64,000 bases of DNA from an uncultured Lachnospiraceae bacterium (GCA_902770965.1 CACXUY010000015.1:1-64000); one strand, 5' to 3'. Shown: positions 8,601 through 16,152, counted from the first letter of the stretch. The notes: generated by a model from the letters alone, not told the origin. Program-made: numbers and translations.

Positions 8601-10440
8601 GAAGAGAAACCGCTTTGAGGATATGGAAAACGCAATCTTCAACCTCGTCAGTGCCTGCACTGCGATCGAAAAAGGCTGTCTGGCGAAAAATGAGGTGAAT
8701 GAGAAGACGTTGATAGACATGTCGGCGGACAATAAAGAAAACAAATACAACAAAGAAAACAAGTACCACAAAGACCGCATCACTTACGTTGATTATCCGA
8801 ATGTCTGCGAGCTTATCCGCAGAGGGAATTACAGCGGTCTTTTTCTGGAAGAAGTGAATCTGGACAGCTGCAGCCTGGAGAATGCGCATTTGAGCAGCGC
8901 ACATCTTGCCGGTGTTTGCCTGAATCATACGAATCTGGACGGAGTGGATCTGGAAGGAGCGGATCTTCGCGGAGCTTTTCTTCAGAACGCAAAGATGCGA
9001 AAGGCAAATCTGGCAAAGGCGGTTCTTGACGAAGCACACATGGAGCAGGCCGAACTGCATTTTGTCGGGAAGGTGATGGATCCGATCGCTTCTGGACCTT
9101 ATGGAACCGATTATTATGCGTCAAGAATACGAGAGGAAGGAGCTAATCTGGAAGGAGCCAGCCTTAAAGGCGCACATCTGAACGGAGCGTTTCTGGCAGG
9201 AGCGAATCTGGACAGGGCGGATCTGCGAAAGGCATGTCTGGAAAGCTCGATTTTGATTGCGGCAAGTTTAAAGGGCGCTTATTTACGCGGTGCGGATTTC
9301 AATGATGAACTGGGCGTAAGCAGACCGGGACCGTCCCACAGAGCAGATCTTTGCGCAGCAGATCTGCATAAGGCCAATTTGGAAGACGCAAGGCTGGAGG
9401 GTGTGAATCTGGTCTGGGCGAACCTGAAGGAAGCATCCCTCGTCCGGGCGAATCTCCACAAAGCCCAGCTGGGGCGTGCATGCCTAATTGGTGCGTCCTT
9501 AGAAGAGACGGATCTCAGGGGAGCAGATTTTGAAAACGCGAATCTTGACGAAGCGTACTTGAAAAGAGCAAAGCTTGACAAGGAAACAGTGAGCAGTCTT
9601 GACAGTTCCAGCCTTAGAGGCGCTTACCCTGACGATGATCAGATAAAGCAGGCAGCAGAATGGGGTTTTACTGATTTTAGGAAAAAAACGGAAAGGAACA
9701 GAATTCATCGACTGCTGATAGTATCTGAGGAAGAGAAGACATTTAAAGAAATCCAGGACAGCTTTCCGGATATCCAGAAATCGATTATTCGGAAACCGAA
9801 TATCCGAAAAGAGATGATCGTGGCTTTTGGTCGATATCCACAGGACGTTCAAAACGAAAGCGGACTCTTTGTTCCCGAACCGCTTTTGTGGCGTGTGCTT
9901 GAAGTGGACGAAAAACAAAAACGAGCACTCTTAATCACGGAAAGGTTGATCGATTGTAGGGGATATCACGAACGATGGGAAGATATTACTTGGGGAAAAT
10001 GTACTTTAAGGCAGTGGATGAACGATGATTTCATCCGACAAGCCTTTACGGCGGAAGAAGCATCGCTGATTTTGAGGGTGTGGAATGAAAATCCGGGTCA
10101 TTATAGGAGAGGCATGAGAGGCATAGACATGTACGTTGATGACGGAAATGCAACTTGGGACAGAGTTTTTGCGCTTAGTTTGGACGAGGTGAGGAGAAAA
10201 GACTATTTCAGCAACCCGAATGCCAGAACAGCAAGCATGACGCTCTACGCAAAACAGAAAACTTCAGACGGATATTATACGGGCTGGTGGTGGTTGCGCT
10301 CGCCCGGCATCCATAGTAACTATGCTGCGTGTGTCCTCACCTACGGCGACGTCGCTTATGAGTACGGTTACTCCGTCGATTATTCTGGTGCTTCTGTTCG
10401 CCCCGCTTTGTGGCTGAATCTGGAATCTGAAATCTTTTAA
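5674..10440 (+). CDS. Mrr-like nuclease / winged-helix / NACHT NTPase / pentapeptide / DUF6273 protein
   Basis: A 1588-residue multidomain protein with no membrane segment. Residues 1-165 look like a PD-(D/E)XK nuclease: E25, GGID (D54) and QCK (Q67, K69). Residues about 185-370 resemble an OmpR-type winged helix (LADGLWVNWETGRLA, LSPTQLRLLSVLV, LRTVLTKF...GKGFYYS) split by an Asp/Ser/Ala-rich tandem-repeat insert at about 271-328. A NACHT-type NTPase follows: Walker A GQPGDGKST (505-513) and Walker B LIILDGFDEF (593-602), with helical sequence up to about 1050. Pentapeptide A(D/N)LxG repeats fill about 1056-1303 in three blocks. Residues 1382-1588 are DUF6273, ending WWWLRSPG...VRPALWLNLES. 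The layout suggests a STAND-type sensor with a nuclease effector, plausibly anti-phage. This role is inferred. GAGGG precedes the ATG. Confidence 0.8.
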   Translation: MTSVFSWESFTRMHGGEPGARDVFEKLVDELLREENPGRDVHNIKAVQGDGGIDVYVDQEKGIDIYQCKFFMGSMNTSRWNQIKESFSRVMEFKEMNVLHWFLCMPREMQKEDIKKWDKFKNDRKSYGIEIRFVDGNEIINRMQSCDRDSGTGLIEKYFIGGGKGLNKKHINNYDDQADTLDFHKVRKLADGLWVNWETGRLAKDFRSARSFDQGEQGSEEVGAGKLSPTQLRLLSVLVQGEGITVSLEELFWRGRLFPKRKDKYAIEINAVDDKCADDSRADSKNADGKSLDSKGTDDSSADDSSADGKGADDSSAHDSGADGKSTVLALKAQREPTREEIEEIAKEETESLRTVLTKFCNSDSGVILSAEDGKGFYYSTSFKKERNDSEEDLFSEYEGCSSREDYNSLKTELNGGKAYCQNAQAWLRRYYNDLCCFFESRVTNARNSSKSEAEVFGDYTMVEAYMNAYSDTSNSNERSEVLLDVVENWHTRDDAFGKVLVLHGQPGDGKSTFCKKAVYAHCKEGWLVKTPQVFYFSINTADSVIYEGKEMNLAKAFCISDKFKNRYPLDLSILEEVALSDKATKDVLRGSLIILDGFDEFVSGRTNESGTISFSGFYDEVQECAGRLHCNVIITSRTMCIEAELKGTKFNDPSETNVASFAPMKIDRQRAMIDRMIELERIGRNKKGSCSSAEKQEKEVAEWERKAKQLEDYRDNVLEKIWLGSNQKYEKIEELLRVPILFRMITAMQFRDFEQTDTVAELYSHLFHSLLKYKKYEETEKHDKKHDKGKSLEEKLVERYEEIAIGILNYGNGICPFQIKDDLDEKLVYYFYTTRDGNGLGYIGFLHTSFYQYFLARFIVSAVRKLALTMSEQAASSDDKSFPEEFIKLFTSLRAEKIGDPDFWKLVSQLARFEQEENRYGADNDCLLFHSHKKRIGQAHIRYVLGCLNREDLIEHVMRKGDPYERCDAQDGISRKRNRFEDMENAIFNLVSACTAIEKGCLAKNEVNEKTLIDMSADNKENKYNKENKYHKDRITYVDYPNVCELIRRGNYSGLFLEEVNLDSCSLENAHLSSAHLAGVCLNHTNLDGVDLEGADLRGAFLQNAKMRKANLAKAVLDEAHMEQAELHFVGKVMDPIASGPYGTDYYASRIREEGANLEGASLKGAHLNGAFLAGANLDRADLRKACLESSILIAASLKGAYLRGADFNDELGVSRPGPSHRADLCAADLHKANLEDARLEGVNLVWANLKEASLVRANLHKAQLGRACLIGASLEETDLRGADFENANLDEAYLKRAKLDKETVSSLDSSSLRGAYPDDDQIKQAAEWGFTDFRKKTERNRIHRLLIVSEEEKTFKEIQDSFPDIQKSIIRKPNIRKEMIVAFGRYPQDVQNESGLFVPEPLLWRVLEVDEKQKRALLITERLIDCRGYHERWEDITWGKCTLRQWMNDDFIRQAFTAEEASLILRVWNENPGHYRRGMRGIDMYVDDGNATWDRVFALSLDEVRRKDYFSNPNARTASMTLYAKQKTSDGYYTGWWWLRSPGIHSNYAACVLTYGDVAYEYGYSVDYSGASVRPALWLNLESEIF
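6484..6655 (+). repeat. 15-bp tandem repeat inside winged-helix region
   Basis: About eleven imperfect copies of a 15-bp unit encode ADDSS/ADGKG pentads. The array splits the winged-helix domain of the 1588-residue protein. The period keeps the frame, so copy-number change would alter only linker length. Confidence 0.85.
10282..10440 (+). other. Candidate diversified variable region at DUF6273 C-terminus
   Basis: From the ATC after SPG up to GCT in VRPA, 31 of 33 consecutive codons end in C or T, unlike the rest of the gene. Adenine-directed mutagenesis of AAC/AAT codons in a template repeat would give such NNY codons. The region closes with a conserved VRPALWLNL stretch where a homing site would sit. 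No template repeat or reverse transcriptase is visible in this window. Confidence 0.45.
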
Positions 10441-10443
10441 TCC

Positions 10444-10456
10444 TGCGCGAAGCGCA
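10444..10456 (+). other. Small hairpin just after the stop codon
   Basis: TGCGC-GAA-GCGCA starts 3 nt after the TAA of the large NACHT gene. It has no T-run, so it is a poor terminator. Some diversity-generating retroelements have a hairpin at this place next to the homing site; the similarity here is only positional. Confidence 0.4.
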
Positions 10457-10537
10457 TAATCTCCGATTACTTTATGAAATGTTCAGGAGAAGGTTGGCCT
10501 CTTTTCACAAGACTCGCTTGAGTCATCACTCAGAGAT

Positions 10538-10593
10538 TCATCAGGTAATCAACCACTTGGGCTCACTCATAGAATCATCAGGTAATCAACCAC
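10538..10593 (+). repeat. 19-bp direct repeat pair
   Basis: TCATCAGGTAATCAACCAC occurs twice, starts 37 bp apart, in the non-coding stretch between the large NACHT gene and relB. It may be a duplication scar. No function is visible. Confidence 0.7.
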
Positions 10594-10641
10594 CAACCAC
10601 CTGAGGAATCCGATACGAAGAGGTGAATTTAACGGTATACA

Positions 10642-10920
10642 TTAATCGTCAGCCTCCAGGGCGTGTTTTAAGTCTTCCATGCTGGTGTATCCCGCGACAT
10701 CAGGGTCACGTGATATCCTGCGCGCTTCTGCCATTGCTTCGAGAGTTTCCTGATTGTATTTTGGCAGTTCTATGGGGAAAGGAAGCCCGCCTCTGAGGAT
10801 ACACTGACGAAGAAAAATATTAACTGCGCTGGATATATCCATGCCGAGTTCAGAGAAAAGGCTGGCGGCCTGTTCCTTCACTTCTGAGTCAATACGGATT
10901 TGAGTAGGGATTGTAGCCAT
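10642..10920 (-). CDS. RelB/DinJ-family antitoxin, without adjacent toxin
   Basis: A 92-residue protein. TQIRIDSEVKEQAASLFSEL and MDISSAVNIFLRQCILRGG form the ribbon-helix-helix DNA-binding and dimerisation part typical of RelB/DinJ, followed by a toxin-wrapping tail (NQETLEAMAEARRIS). GGAG lies upstream of the ATG. In this family a YafQ/RelE toxin gene normally follows immediately; the 200 bases downstream encode nothing recognisable. It is therefore an orphan antitoxin here. A 14-bp palindrome 37 bp upstream is a likely binding site for autoregulation. Confidence 0.85.
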   Translation of the reverse strand: MATIPTQIRIDSEVKEQAASLFSELGMDISSAVNIFLRQCILRGGLPFPIELPKYNQETLEAMAEARRISRDPDVAGYTSMEDLKHALEADD

Positions 10921-10956
10921 GATAATTATCTCCTATATAAAGGTTTTAGGATGTTG

Positions 10957-10970
10957 ACTCACTGGTGAGT
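10957..10970 (-). promoter_or_regulatory. Palindromic operator candidate upstream of relB
   Basis: ACTCAC-TG-GTGAGT is a perfect palindrome. On the minus strand it lies just downstream of a TATACT that could serve as a -10 box. The position and symmetry suit binding by a ribbon-helix-helix dimer such as the RelB product. No experiment supports this. Confidence 0.45.
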
Positions 10971-10988
10971 TACAGTATAAGTCCTTGA

Positions 10989-11039
10989 GGTAAGCAGCCA
11001 GCAGGTGAAAGCTTGCTTTCGGTCTGCTGGCTGCTTACC
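10989..11039. repeat. Long near-perfect hairpin
   Basis: GGTAAGCAGCCAGCAG pairs perfectly with CTGCTGGCTGCTTACC, and an inner GAAAGC-TT-GCTTTC forms a second stem. There is no T-run on either side. It separates relB from a SAM-hydrolase remnant and may be an element end or a transcript-stabilising structure. Confidence 0.7.
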
Positions 11040-11083
11040 GAAAGACAACAGGTAAAGCTAAGGGCCTGCGAAGTAGGCGGAAA

Positions 11084-11338
11084 GTGCGAATATCTGTCGT
11101 TGGGGCGGGAGTACGAAGCACGGAGCTCGTCCTGTATACAGATCTGGATGACATTTCCAAATACGGCAATGTCAAGCTTCATATCGATGGCAGGAGAACC
11201 CTGAATGAGGACTGGGAGAACGCCGGGATAGGTTATGGTGATATCGTGGAGGTCAGTTTCCTGGATCAGACGATAGATGTGCCGGTAGTCAAGGAGTTCG
11301 GCGAGGCGGCATCACGAATCATGCGTTGTGGTTATTGA
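11084..11338 (+). pseudogene. C-terminal remnant of SAM hydroxide adenosyltransferase (DUF62)
   Basis: The 84 codons include LYTDLDDISKYGNVKLHID, YGDIVEVSFL and DVPVVKEFGEA, which resemble the C-terminal beta-barrel of S-adenosylmethionine hydroxide adenosyltransferases, a family that hydrolyses SAM to adenosine and methionine. The much longer N-terminal catalytic domain is absent, and upstream sequence runs into the perfect hairpin, so only the 3' end survives. No ribosome binding site is seen. Phages carry SAM hydrolases to evade restriction, but chromosomal forms are also common, so origin is unclear. Confidence 0.55.
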
Positions 11339-11724
11339 AGGGAATCAAATCGAAATCACGGTTTAAGAATTGAGATTACGGCGTGACGATAGTAGTTAAC
11401 GCATGGAAGATTGAATGTGAGATTGAATGAAAAAATGAGGCAGGGAGAAGCATGCTCCCTGTCTCATAGTTTTACGATATTTCTAGCCTGTCAGTTGTTT
11501 AAGCTAATTATGACAAATCTTTCCATCTGTCTTCTGCTTTAGTTTTGGAATAATCATGTAGTCGTCATTGTTATGACAGTTGGCAATCACATTATTATGT
11601 GGAAAAGTGTGACCATAATCACATTTTTATACATTTTATTGTGATGCAAATAATATTTGTATTATATGCGTTTACGTCTGCATTTACTCGTACCCTGCTC
11701 TGGTTCGTGTACTTACCCTTATCC
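11339..11724. other. Intergenic region downstream of thrS
   Basis: 386 bases between the SAM-hydrolase remnant and the 3' end of thrS. It holds a terminator-like hairpin near its start; the rest is AT-rich with no convincing gene. Confidence 0.6.
11437..11473 (+). terminator. Terminator-like hairpin
   Basis: GAGGCAGGGAG and CTCCCTGTCTC pair with one G-T wobble around a 7-nt loop. A short T-stretch (ATAGTTTT) follows. It may serve plus-strand transcripts. Confidence 0.55.
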
Positions 11725-13758
11725 TTATTCTTCTTCAACCTTCACCTGGCGTATTGCCTTGGTCCTGATCTCCTCGCTTATCGCAGAGATGAAGTCGGCG
11801 AGGGGCTTTGAGCCTTCGTCTCCTTCATAGGCGCTGCGCACGGAGACCTCGCCGGTCTCCTGTTCCTTAGCTCCCACGATCAGCATGTAAGGGATGCGCT
11901 CAAGGCGGGCGGCGCGGATCTTGTATCCGATCTTCTCGTTGCGCTCGTCTATCGTGGAGAAGATGCCGTTCTTCTTAAGCTCGGCGTTGACTTCGGCGGC
12001 GTAGTCGGCGAACTTCTCGGAGATGGGCAGTACGCGGACCTGCTCAGGGCACAGCCAGGTCGGGAAATGTCCGGCGTATTTCTCGATCATCCATGCGAGG
12101 GTGCGCTCATAGCAGCCGAGGCTCGTGCGGTGGATGATGTAGGGACGCTTTTTCTCACCGTCCTTGTCGGTATACCACATATCGTAGCGCTCAGACAGGA
12201 ACATGTCGAGCTGGATCGTGATCATTGTGTCTTCCTTACCGTATACGTTCTTGGCCTGGATGTCGAGCTTCGGTCCATAGAAGGCGGCCTCACCTTCAGC
12301 TTCCGTGTACTTAAGTCCGATTTCATCGAGGATCTTGCGCATGGCATCCTGAACCTTGTCCCAATCCGCTGCCGTGCCGAGATATTTATCCGGGTTCTTG
12401 GGATCCCACTTTGACATGCGGTAGGTGACATCCTCCTCAAGTCCGAGGGTCGTCAGGCAGTATTTTGCCAGCTTAACACAGTTCTTAAACTCCTCGTCGA
12501 TCTGCTCAGGCGTGCAGACCAGATGCCCCTCGGAAATCGTGAACTGGCGCACGCGCGTCAGGCCGTGCATCTCGCCGGAATCCTCGTTGCGGAACAGCGT
12601 CGAGGTTTCGCCCATGCGGTAGGGAAGGTCGCGGTAGCTCTTAGCGCGGGCTTTGTAAACATAGTACTGGAAAGGGCAGGTCATCGGACGAAGCGCATAA
12701 ACATCGTTGTCGGAGTCATTCTCGATCATTGCGATATCCTGGACCCCGTTGAAATTCTCGTGAGGCTGGGCAGAGTCGAGCTGCTCCTTGTCATCATAAC
12801 CGAAGACGAACATGCCGTCCTTGTAGTGGTACCAGTGGTCGGAAATCTTGTAGAGGGAGGACTTGGCCATGTAAGGCGTGCGGGTGCGGACATAGCCCCA
12901 CTCGTAATCCTCGAGATCTTCAATCCAACGCTGCAGCCTCTGTATGATCTTCGTGCCGCGGGGCATGAACAGCGGGAGACCCTGTCCGATGACATCGACT
13001 GTCGTGAAGATATCCATCTCCCGGCCGAGGCGGTTGTGGTCCCTCTTCTTGATGTCCTCGAGATGCTTAAGGTGCGCTTCCAAGTCTTCCTTTTTCGTGT
13101 AGGCCGTGCCGTAGATGCGAGTGAGCATCTTATTGTGCTCATCGCCTCTCCAGTACGCTCCGGAGGAGGAGATGAGCTTGTACGCCTTGATGGGCTTCGT
13201 GCTCATGAGGTGAGGGCCGGCGCAGAGATCCACAAAATCTCCCTGACGGTAGAAGGAAATCTCCTCGCCTTCGGGAAGGTCTTCGATGAGCTCGACCTTG
13301 TAGGGCTCATTTCTCTCCTTCATCAAGGCGATGGCCTCGTCGCGGGGCAGCGTGAACTTCTCCAGACGGTCGCCCTTCTTGATGATTTTCTTCATCTCCG
13401 CTTCGATCTTGTCCAGGTCTTCACGGTTGAAGGGAGCCGACTCGAAGTCATAGTAGAAGCCGTCTTCGATAGAAGGACCGATGGCAAGCTTTACGTCAGG
13501 ATAGAGATGCTTTACAGCTTCAGCCAGTACATGTGAGGTGGTATGGCGGTAAGCCCTTTTGCCTCTGGGATCATCAAAGGTCAGTATGTTGAGCGTGGCA
13601 TCATGATCGATCATGGTGCGCAGGTCTTTTTCTTCGCCGTCGATCTCCGCGAGGCAGGCGACGCGGGCCAAGCCCTGGCTGATGTCAAGAGCTATGTCGT
13701 AAGCGGACTTCGGTTGATCGTACTCCATGACGGAGCCGTCTTTAAGTGTGATTTTCAT
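11725..13758 (-). CDS. thrS: Threonine-tRNA ligase
   Basis: 677 residues, slightly longer than typical for bacterial ThrRS. It charges tRNA-Thr with threonine in the cytoplasm. Order of domains: an N-terminal TGS domain (1-61); the editing domain with HTTSH (H72, H76) and DLCAGPH supplying the zinc and editing residues; then the class II catalytic core with RPMTCPFQYYVYK, motif 2 YRMGETSTLFRNEDSGEMHG and motif 3 region SLGCYERTLAWMIE. The C-terminal anticodon-binding domain starts at WLCPEQVRVLPIS. AAGGAGG lies upstream of the ATG. Expression is controlled by the T-box leader directly upstream, which senses uncharged tRNA-Thr. The sequence appears intact. Confidence 0.97.
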   Translation of the reverse strand: MKITLKDGSVMEYDQPKSAYDIALDISQGLARVACLAEIDGEEKDLRTMIDHDATLNILTFDDPRGKRAYRHTTSHVLAEAVKHLYPDVKLAIGPSIEDGFYYDFESAPFNREDLDKIEAEMKKIIKKGDRLEKFTLPRDEAIALMKERNEPYKVELIEDLPEGEEISFYRQGDFVDLCAGPHLMSTKPIKAYKLISSSGAYWRGDEHNKMLTRIYGTAYTKKEDLEAHLKHLEDIKKRDHNRLGREMDIFTTVDVIGQGLPLFMPRGTKIIQRLQRWIEDLEDYEWGYVRTRTPYMAKSSLYKISDHWYHYKDGMFVFGYDDKEQLDSAQPHENFNGVQDIAMIENDSDNDVYALRPMTCPFQYYVYKARAKSYRDLPYRMGETSTLFRNEDSGEMHGLTRVRQFTISEGHLVCTPEQIDEEFKNCVKLAKYCLTTLGLEEDVTYRMSKWDPKNPDKYLGTAADWDKVQDAMRKILDEIGLKYTEAEGEAAFYGPKLDIQAKNVYGKEDTMITIQLDMFLSERYDMWYTDKDGEKKRPYIIHRTSLGCYERTLAWMIEKYAGHFPTWLCPEQVRVLPISEKFADYAAEVNAELKKNGIFSTIDERNEKIGYKIRAARLERIPYMLIVGAKEQETGEVSVRSAYEGDEGSKPLADFISAISEEIRTKAIRQVKVEEE

Positions 13759-13825
13759 TTATTTTTCCTCCTTAAAATGTTTGCAAATGTGTGCAGCTGT
13801 TGAGTCTTCATTGTCTGCAAAAAAG

Positions 13826-14136
13826 AAAAATCCCTCACGCATCCTTTCGGATTCATGAGGGACGAGTAAGCTTTACCCGCGGTTCCACCCTGATTATTCT
13901 TTTGCTATCCGCTGTAATGGAGAGCAATGAGAAACCACTTGATTATGACCGTAACGGGGTCTGCCGTGCCTGATTGGGGCCGCTCAGAGGTGGTCTTCAC
14001 CGCTCATTCGCCGGATCACTCGCACCATTTGCGATCCTCTCTTTTGGCTTCATGAACGGTTACTCTTCTCGTCAAAGCTTTGGAATATTCGATTTGCGGT
14101 TGGAGTCAGCTCTACACGACTGTTTTGCTGACTTTC
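13826..14136 (-). ncRNA. T-box leader (tRNA-Thr sensing) of thrS
   Basis: Read on the minus strand, the leader has the antiterminator motif GGGTGGAACCGCG (13890-13878), followed by a terminator stem (TCCCTCATGAATCC / GGATGCGTGAGGGA, 13862-13831) and a T-run. Upstream, GGTGAAGACCACC contains the likely specifier ACC (13994-13992), a threonine codon followed by A as is common. Uncharged tRNA-Thr should stabilise the antiterminator and allow thrS transcription. The stem I pairings were not folded computationally. Confidence 0.92.
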
Positions 14137-14140
14137 AATG

Positions 14141-14168
14141 ATTATAGCATCTTTATGTTTTTTGTCAA
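14141..14168 (-). promoter_or_regulatory. Promoter of thrS T-box transcript
   Basis: On the minus strand TTGACA and TATAAT are separated by 16 bp, both perfect consensus, directly upstream of the T-box leader. Confidence 0.85.
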
Positions 14169-14180
14169 TCACCAGAGTGT

Positions 14181-14215
14181 ACATCCATAGCACGCCTGTG
14201 CTGGGCTGTGCTGGC
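14181..14215 (+). repeat. Family B repeat fragment
   Basis: CATAGCACGCCTGTGCTG matches the left arm of the family B palindromic repeat. The loop and second half are lost. A family A element follows immediately. Confidence 0.6.
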
Positions 14216-14256
14216 GTAATTATTCAGCATCCTGAGTCTGGGGTGCTGAATAGTTG
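14216..14256. repeat. Family A palindromic repeat
   Basis: GTAATTATTCAGC and GCTGAATAGTTGC are terminal inverted repeats enclosing about 15 bp. The same ends occur at four other places in the window. Confidence 0.75.
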
Positions 14257-14689
14257 CTTTTACTGTTCCTAAATAGGGCTTAAGCCCCTTTTGGGGACTG
14301 AAACTTAATTTTTCGCTTCAGCTATTGATTATTTAATCGGTATGATTTACAAGAGATGTTTTTATAATGATCTTAACTCAAGTAGCTTAGCTATTTTGCT
14401 ATAGTTTGCTTGAGGATTCAATCAGGAAGAAGTGTCGATGTTTATGCATACTCGAGTTTTCAGCAAAATCAGGCGATATGATCATATGACCACCACTAAC
14501 AATTCCTATGTACATTTCTCGGTCATCTTGGTTCTTACCGCCATTTATATCTGGATCATAACTCGACCTTCAATAATTCTTGCCAATGTATTACACGGAT
14601 TAATAATATAATAACGGGATAAAGCAGCTGTGTTTTTCTTTGGCTACGATAATCAATCCCTATCCGATCAATATATTAGTCGTTTATTG
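14257..14689. other. Intergenic, nothing recognised
   Basis: 433 bases between the family A repeat and the XRE regulator gene. AT-rich, with many stops in all frames. I see no gene, RNA or repeat I can support. Confidence 0.5.
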
Positions 14690-14980
14690 TTAATGCATTT
14701 GTTTCTTCTTAAACAGCTCAACCAGATGGGATATGGCACTGACCTCCTCTTCTGTAAGTCCGCTCACATCCACTATTCTTTCATGCTCAATGCCTAATAG
14801 ATAATCGGTTGATACATGAAAAATAGAAGCCAGCTTGATAAGTATTTCAGGTGAAGGGCTTCTTGTACGAAGTTCATAGTAACTGACCACAGTTTTTGTT
14901 AATCCGAGCTGAAGAGCCAGCTGCTGCTGTGTAAGTCCCGCAGTTGTTCGTAATTCTTTGAGTCTTGCTCCGAAGTCCAC
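14690..14980 (-). CDS. XRE-family HTH transcriptional regulator
   Basis: A 96-residue protein. RLKELRTTAGLTQQQLALQL and LTKTVVSYYELRTRSPSPEIL form a Cro/C1-type helix-turn-helix, and KLASIFHVSTDYLLGIE is the usual end of the HTH_3 domain. The C-terminal 25 residues (LTEEEVSAISHLVELFKKK) are a short helix for dimerisation. It is transcribed away from the AT-rich lipoprotein gene and may regulate it. No sensor domain is present, so the inducer is unknown. It could be a remnant regulator of a mobile element. Confidence 0.88.
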   Translation of the reverse strand: MDFGARLKELRTTAGLTQQQLALQLGLTKTVVSYYELRTRSPSPEILIKLASIFHVSTDYLLGIEHERIVDVSGLTEEEVSAISHLVELFKKKQMH

Positions 14981-15152
14981 TAATTTGCACCTCGATTCTT
15001 GTTTTAGTTGACTTTCAGAAGAAGTTTAAGTAAAATGAGTACAATAATGGTTAACAAATATATCAATATAGGTGTCTAAGTATAATATTGGACGACGTAT
15101 TGAACCCAAAGGATTATTGGTCTAGAACGAGAAACATAGATGAAGGGTGTAA

Positions 15153-16097
15153 ATGCTCATGAAACATTGTCGGTTGGTTTTATTATTTTTAACCCTTATG
15201 TTGAACTGTTTTATCCTTTCTGCACTGGGGTGTTCGTTAGGAGATGGAAGCGTAATACTATGTGATTATAAGAATATTACAATACCGGAGGATGTGATGC
15301 TAATAAGTGATGAAGATTTGAGTTCAGCAATTGCTGTAGATATGTATGTATATAATGTATTGGTTCCAAAAAGCAGAAATGCAGATATAGTGGAATATGG
15401 AGATGTCGTAAAGGTGTATATTGATATCAATTACAGCAGAGGTGAAAAAGAAGTTATTATTGGAGCAAATATGCTAGGAGAGGATTTTGATGAGAATATC
15501 TTGGGAATGAAGGTTGGCGATCAGTTTGATTTTACTCTTGATGGGGTTATTGGGCAGGTCACAGTACAATCTATATTAATGTTTGCTGATTCAATCAATG
15601 ATAAAATCGCCAAACAATATTACGACTGTGACTCTGCTCAAGAGGCCATTATAAAAATAAAACATGAATTATTAAAAACAAAAGTGTTTGATTATATTTA
15701 TCCTCAAATAATACGAAATAGCCGAATTAGCGAATATCATCAAGAACGAAATAAATATGTGAACAGGGTTGTGAATTTGGTTGTTCAAGATGCGGTGGAC
15801 GAGGGATATGACATTAATGAGGATGGCTCAATAGACACTTACCTTAATGCTGAAATGGGAATGTCTTTGCCAGAATATCGTCGAGAGTTAGAGACATTTT
15901 ATGATGAATATCTTATTCTTAGGGAGCTTTTCTCACAAGAAGATGAGTATATTTCTCAAGAAGAATTGGATTCATATAACATTGATATGTCTGAATATGC
16001 TGGGAGTCTATATAAAAACCTGGGCAGAGAGTACGTTATATATAATGTATATTATGACAAACTTCCGGATTTATTGATGAAATACTATCAAAAGTAA
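15153..16097 (+). CDS. Putative trigger-factor-like lipoprotein
   Basis: A 314-residue exported protein. A hydrophobic N-terminus (LVLLFLTLMLNCFILSALGC) ends in a lipobox-like ALGC with Cys27. The mature part resembles trigger factor: YKNITIPEDVMLISDEDLSS followed by VEYGDVVKVYIDI and FDENILGMKVGDQFDFTL, the last being the pattern of its FKBP-type prolyl isomerase domain, then a long helical C-terminus. By analogy it may act as an extracytoplasmic foldase. Base composition is clearly more AT-rich than neighbouring core genes, which points to transfer. The small secreted protein gene downstream is the likely partner. The family match is by eye and moderate. Confidence 0.6.
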   Translation: MLMKHCRLVLLFLTLMLNCFILSALGCSLGDGSVILCDYKNITIPEDVMLISDEDLSSAIAVDMYVYNVLVPKSRNADIVEYGDVVKVYIDINYSRGEKEVIIGANMLGEDFDENILGMKVGDQFDFTLDGVIGQVTVQSILMFADSINDKIAKQYYDCDSAQEAIIKIKHELLKTKVFDYIYPQIIRNSRISEYHQERNKYVNRVVNLVVQDAVDEGYDINEDGSIDTYLNAEMGMSLPEYRRELETFYDEYLILRELFSQEDEYISQEELDSYNIDMSEYAGSLYKNLGREYVIYNVYYDKLPDLLMKYYQK

Positions 16098-16100
16098 TAT

Positions 16101-16115
16101 AAACTATCACCTGTT
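16101..16115 (+). repeat. Left arm of 15-bp inverted repeat pair
   Basis: TAAACTATCACCTGT, four bases after the lipoprotein stop codon, is repeated perfectly in inverse orientation at 16623-16637. The pair encloses the whole gene for the small secreted protein. Confidence 0.85.
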
Positions 16116-16152
16116 CGTATTTATTGCTTATATAAAGGAGGAGTTGGGAGTT

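Noticed and set aside
8404-9060. 218-codon open frame on the minus strand
   Set aside because: It mirrors the pentapeptide-repeat region of the large NACHT gene and has no start context.
12523-13536. 337-codon open frame on the plus strand opposite thrS
   Set aside because: It is antisense to a fully conserved ThrRS and shows no recognisable domain or ribosome binding site; it is a by-product of codon bias.
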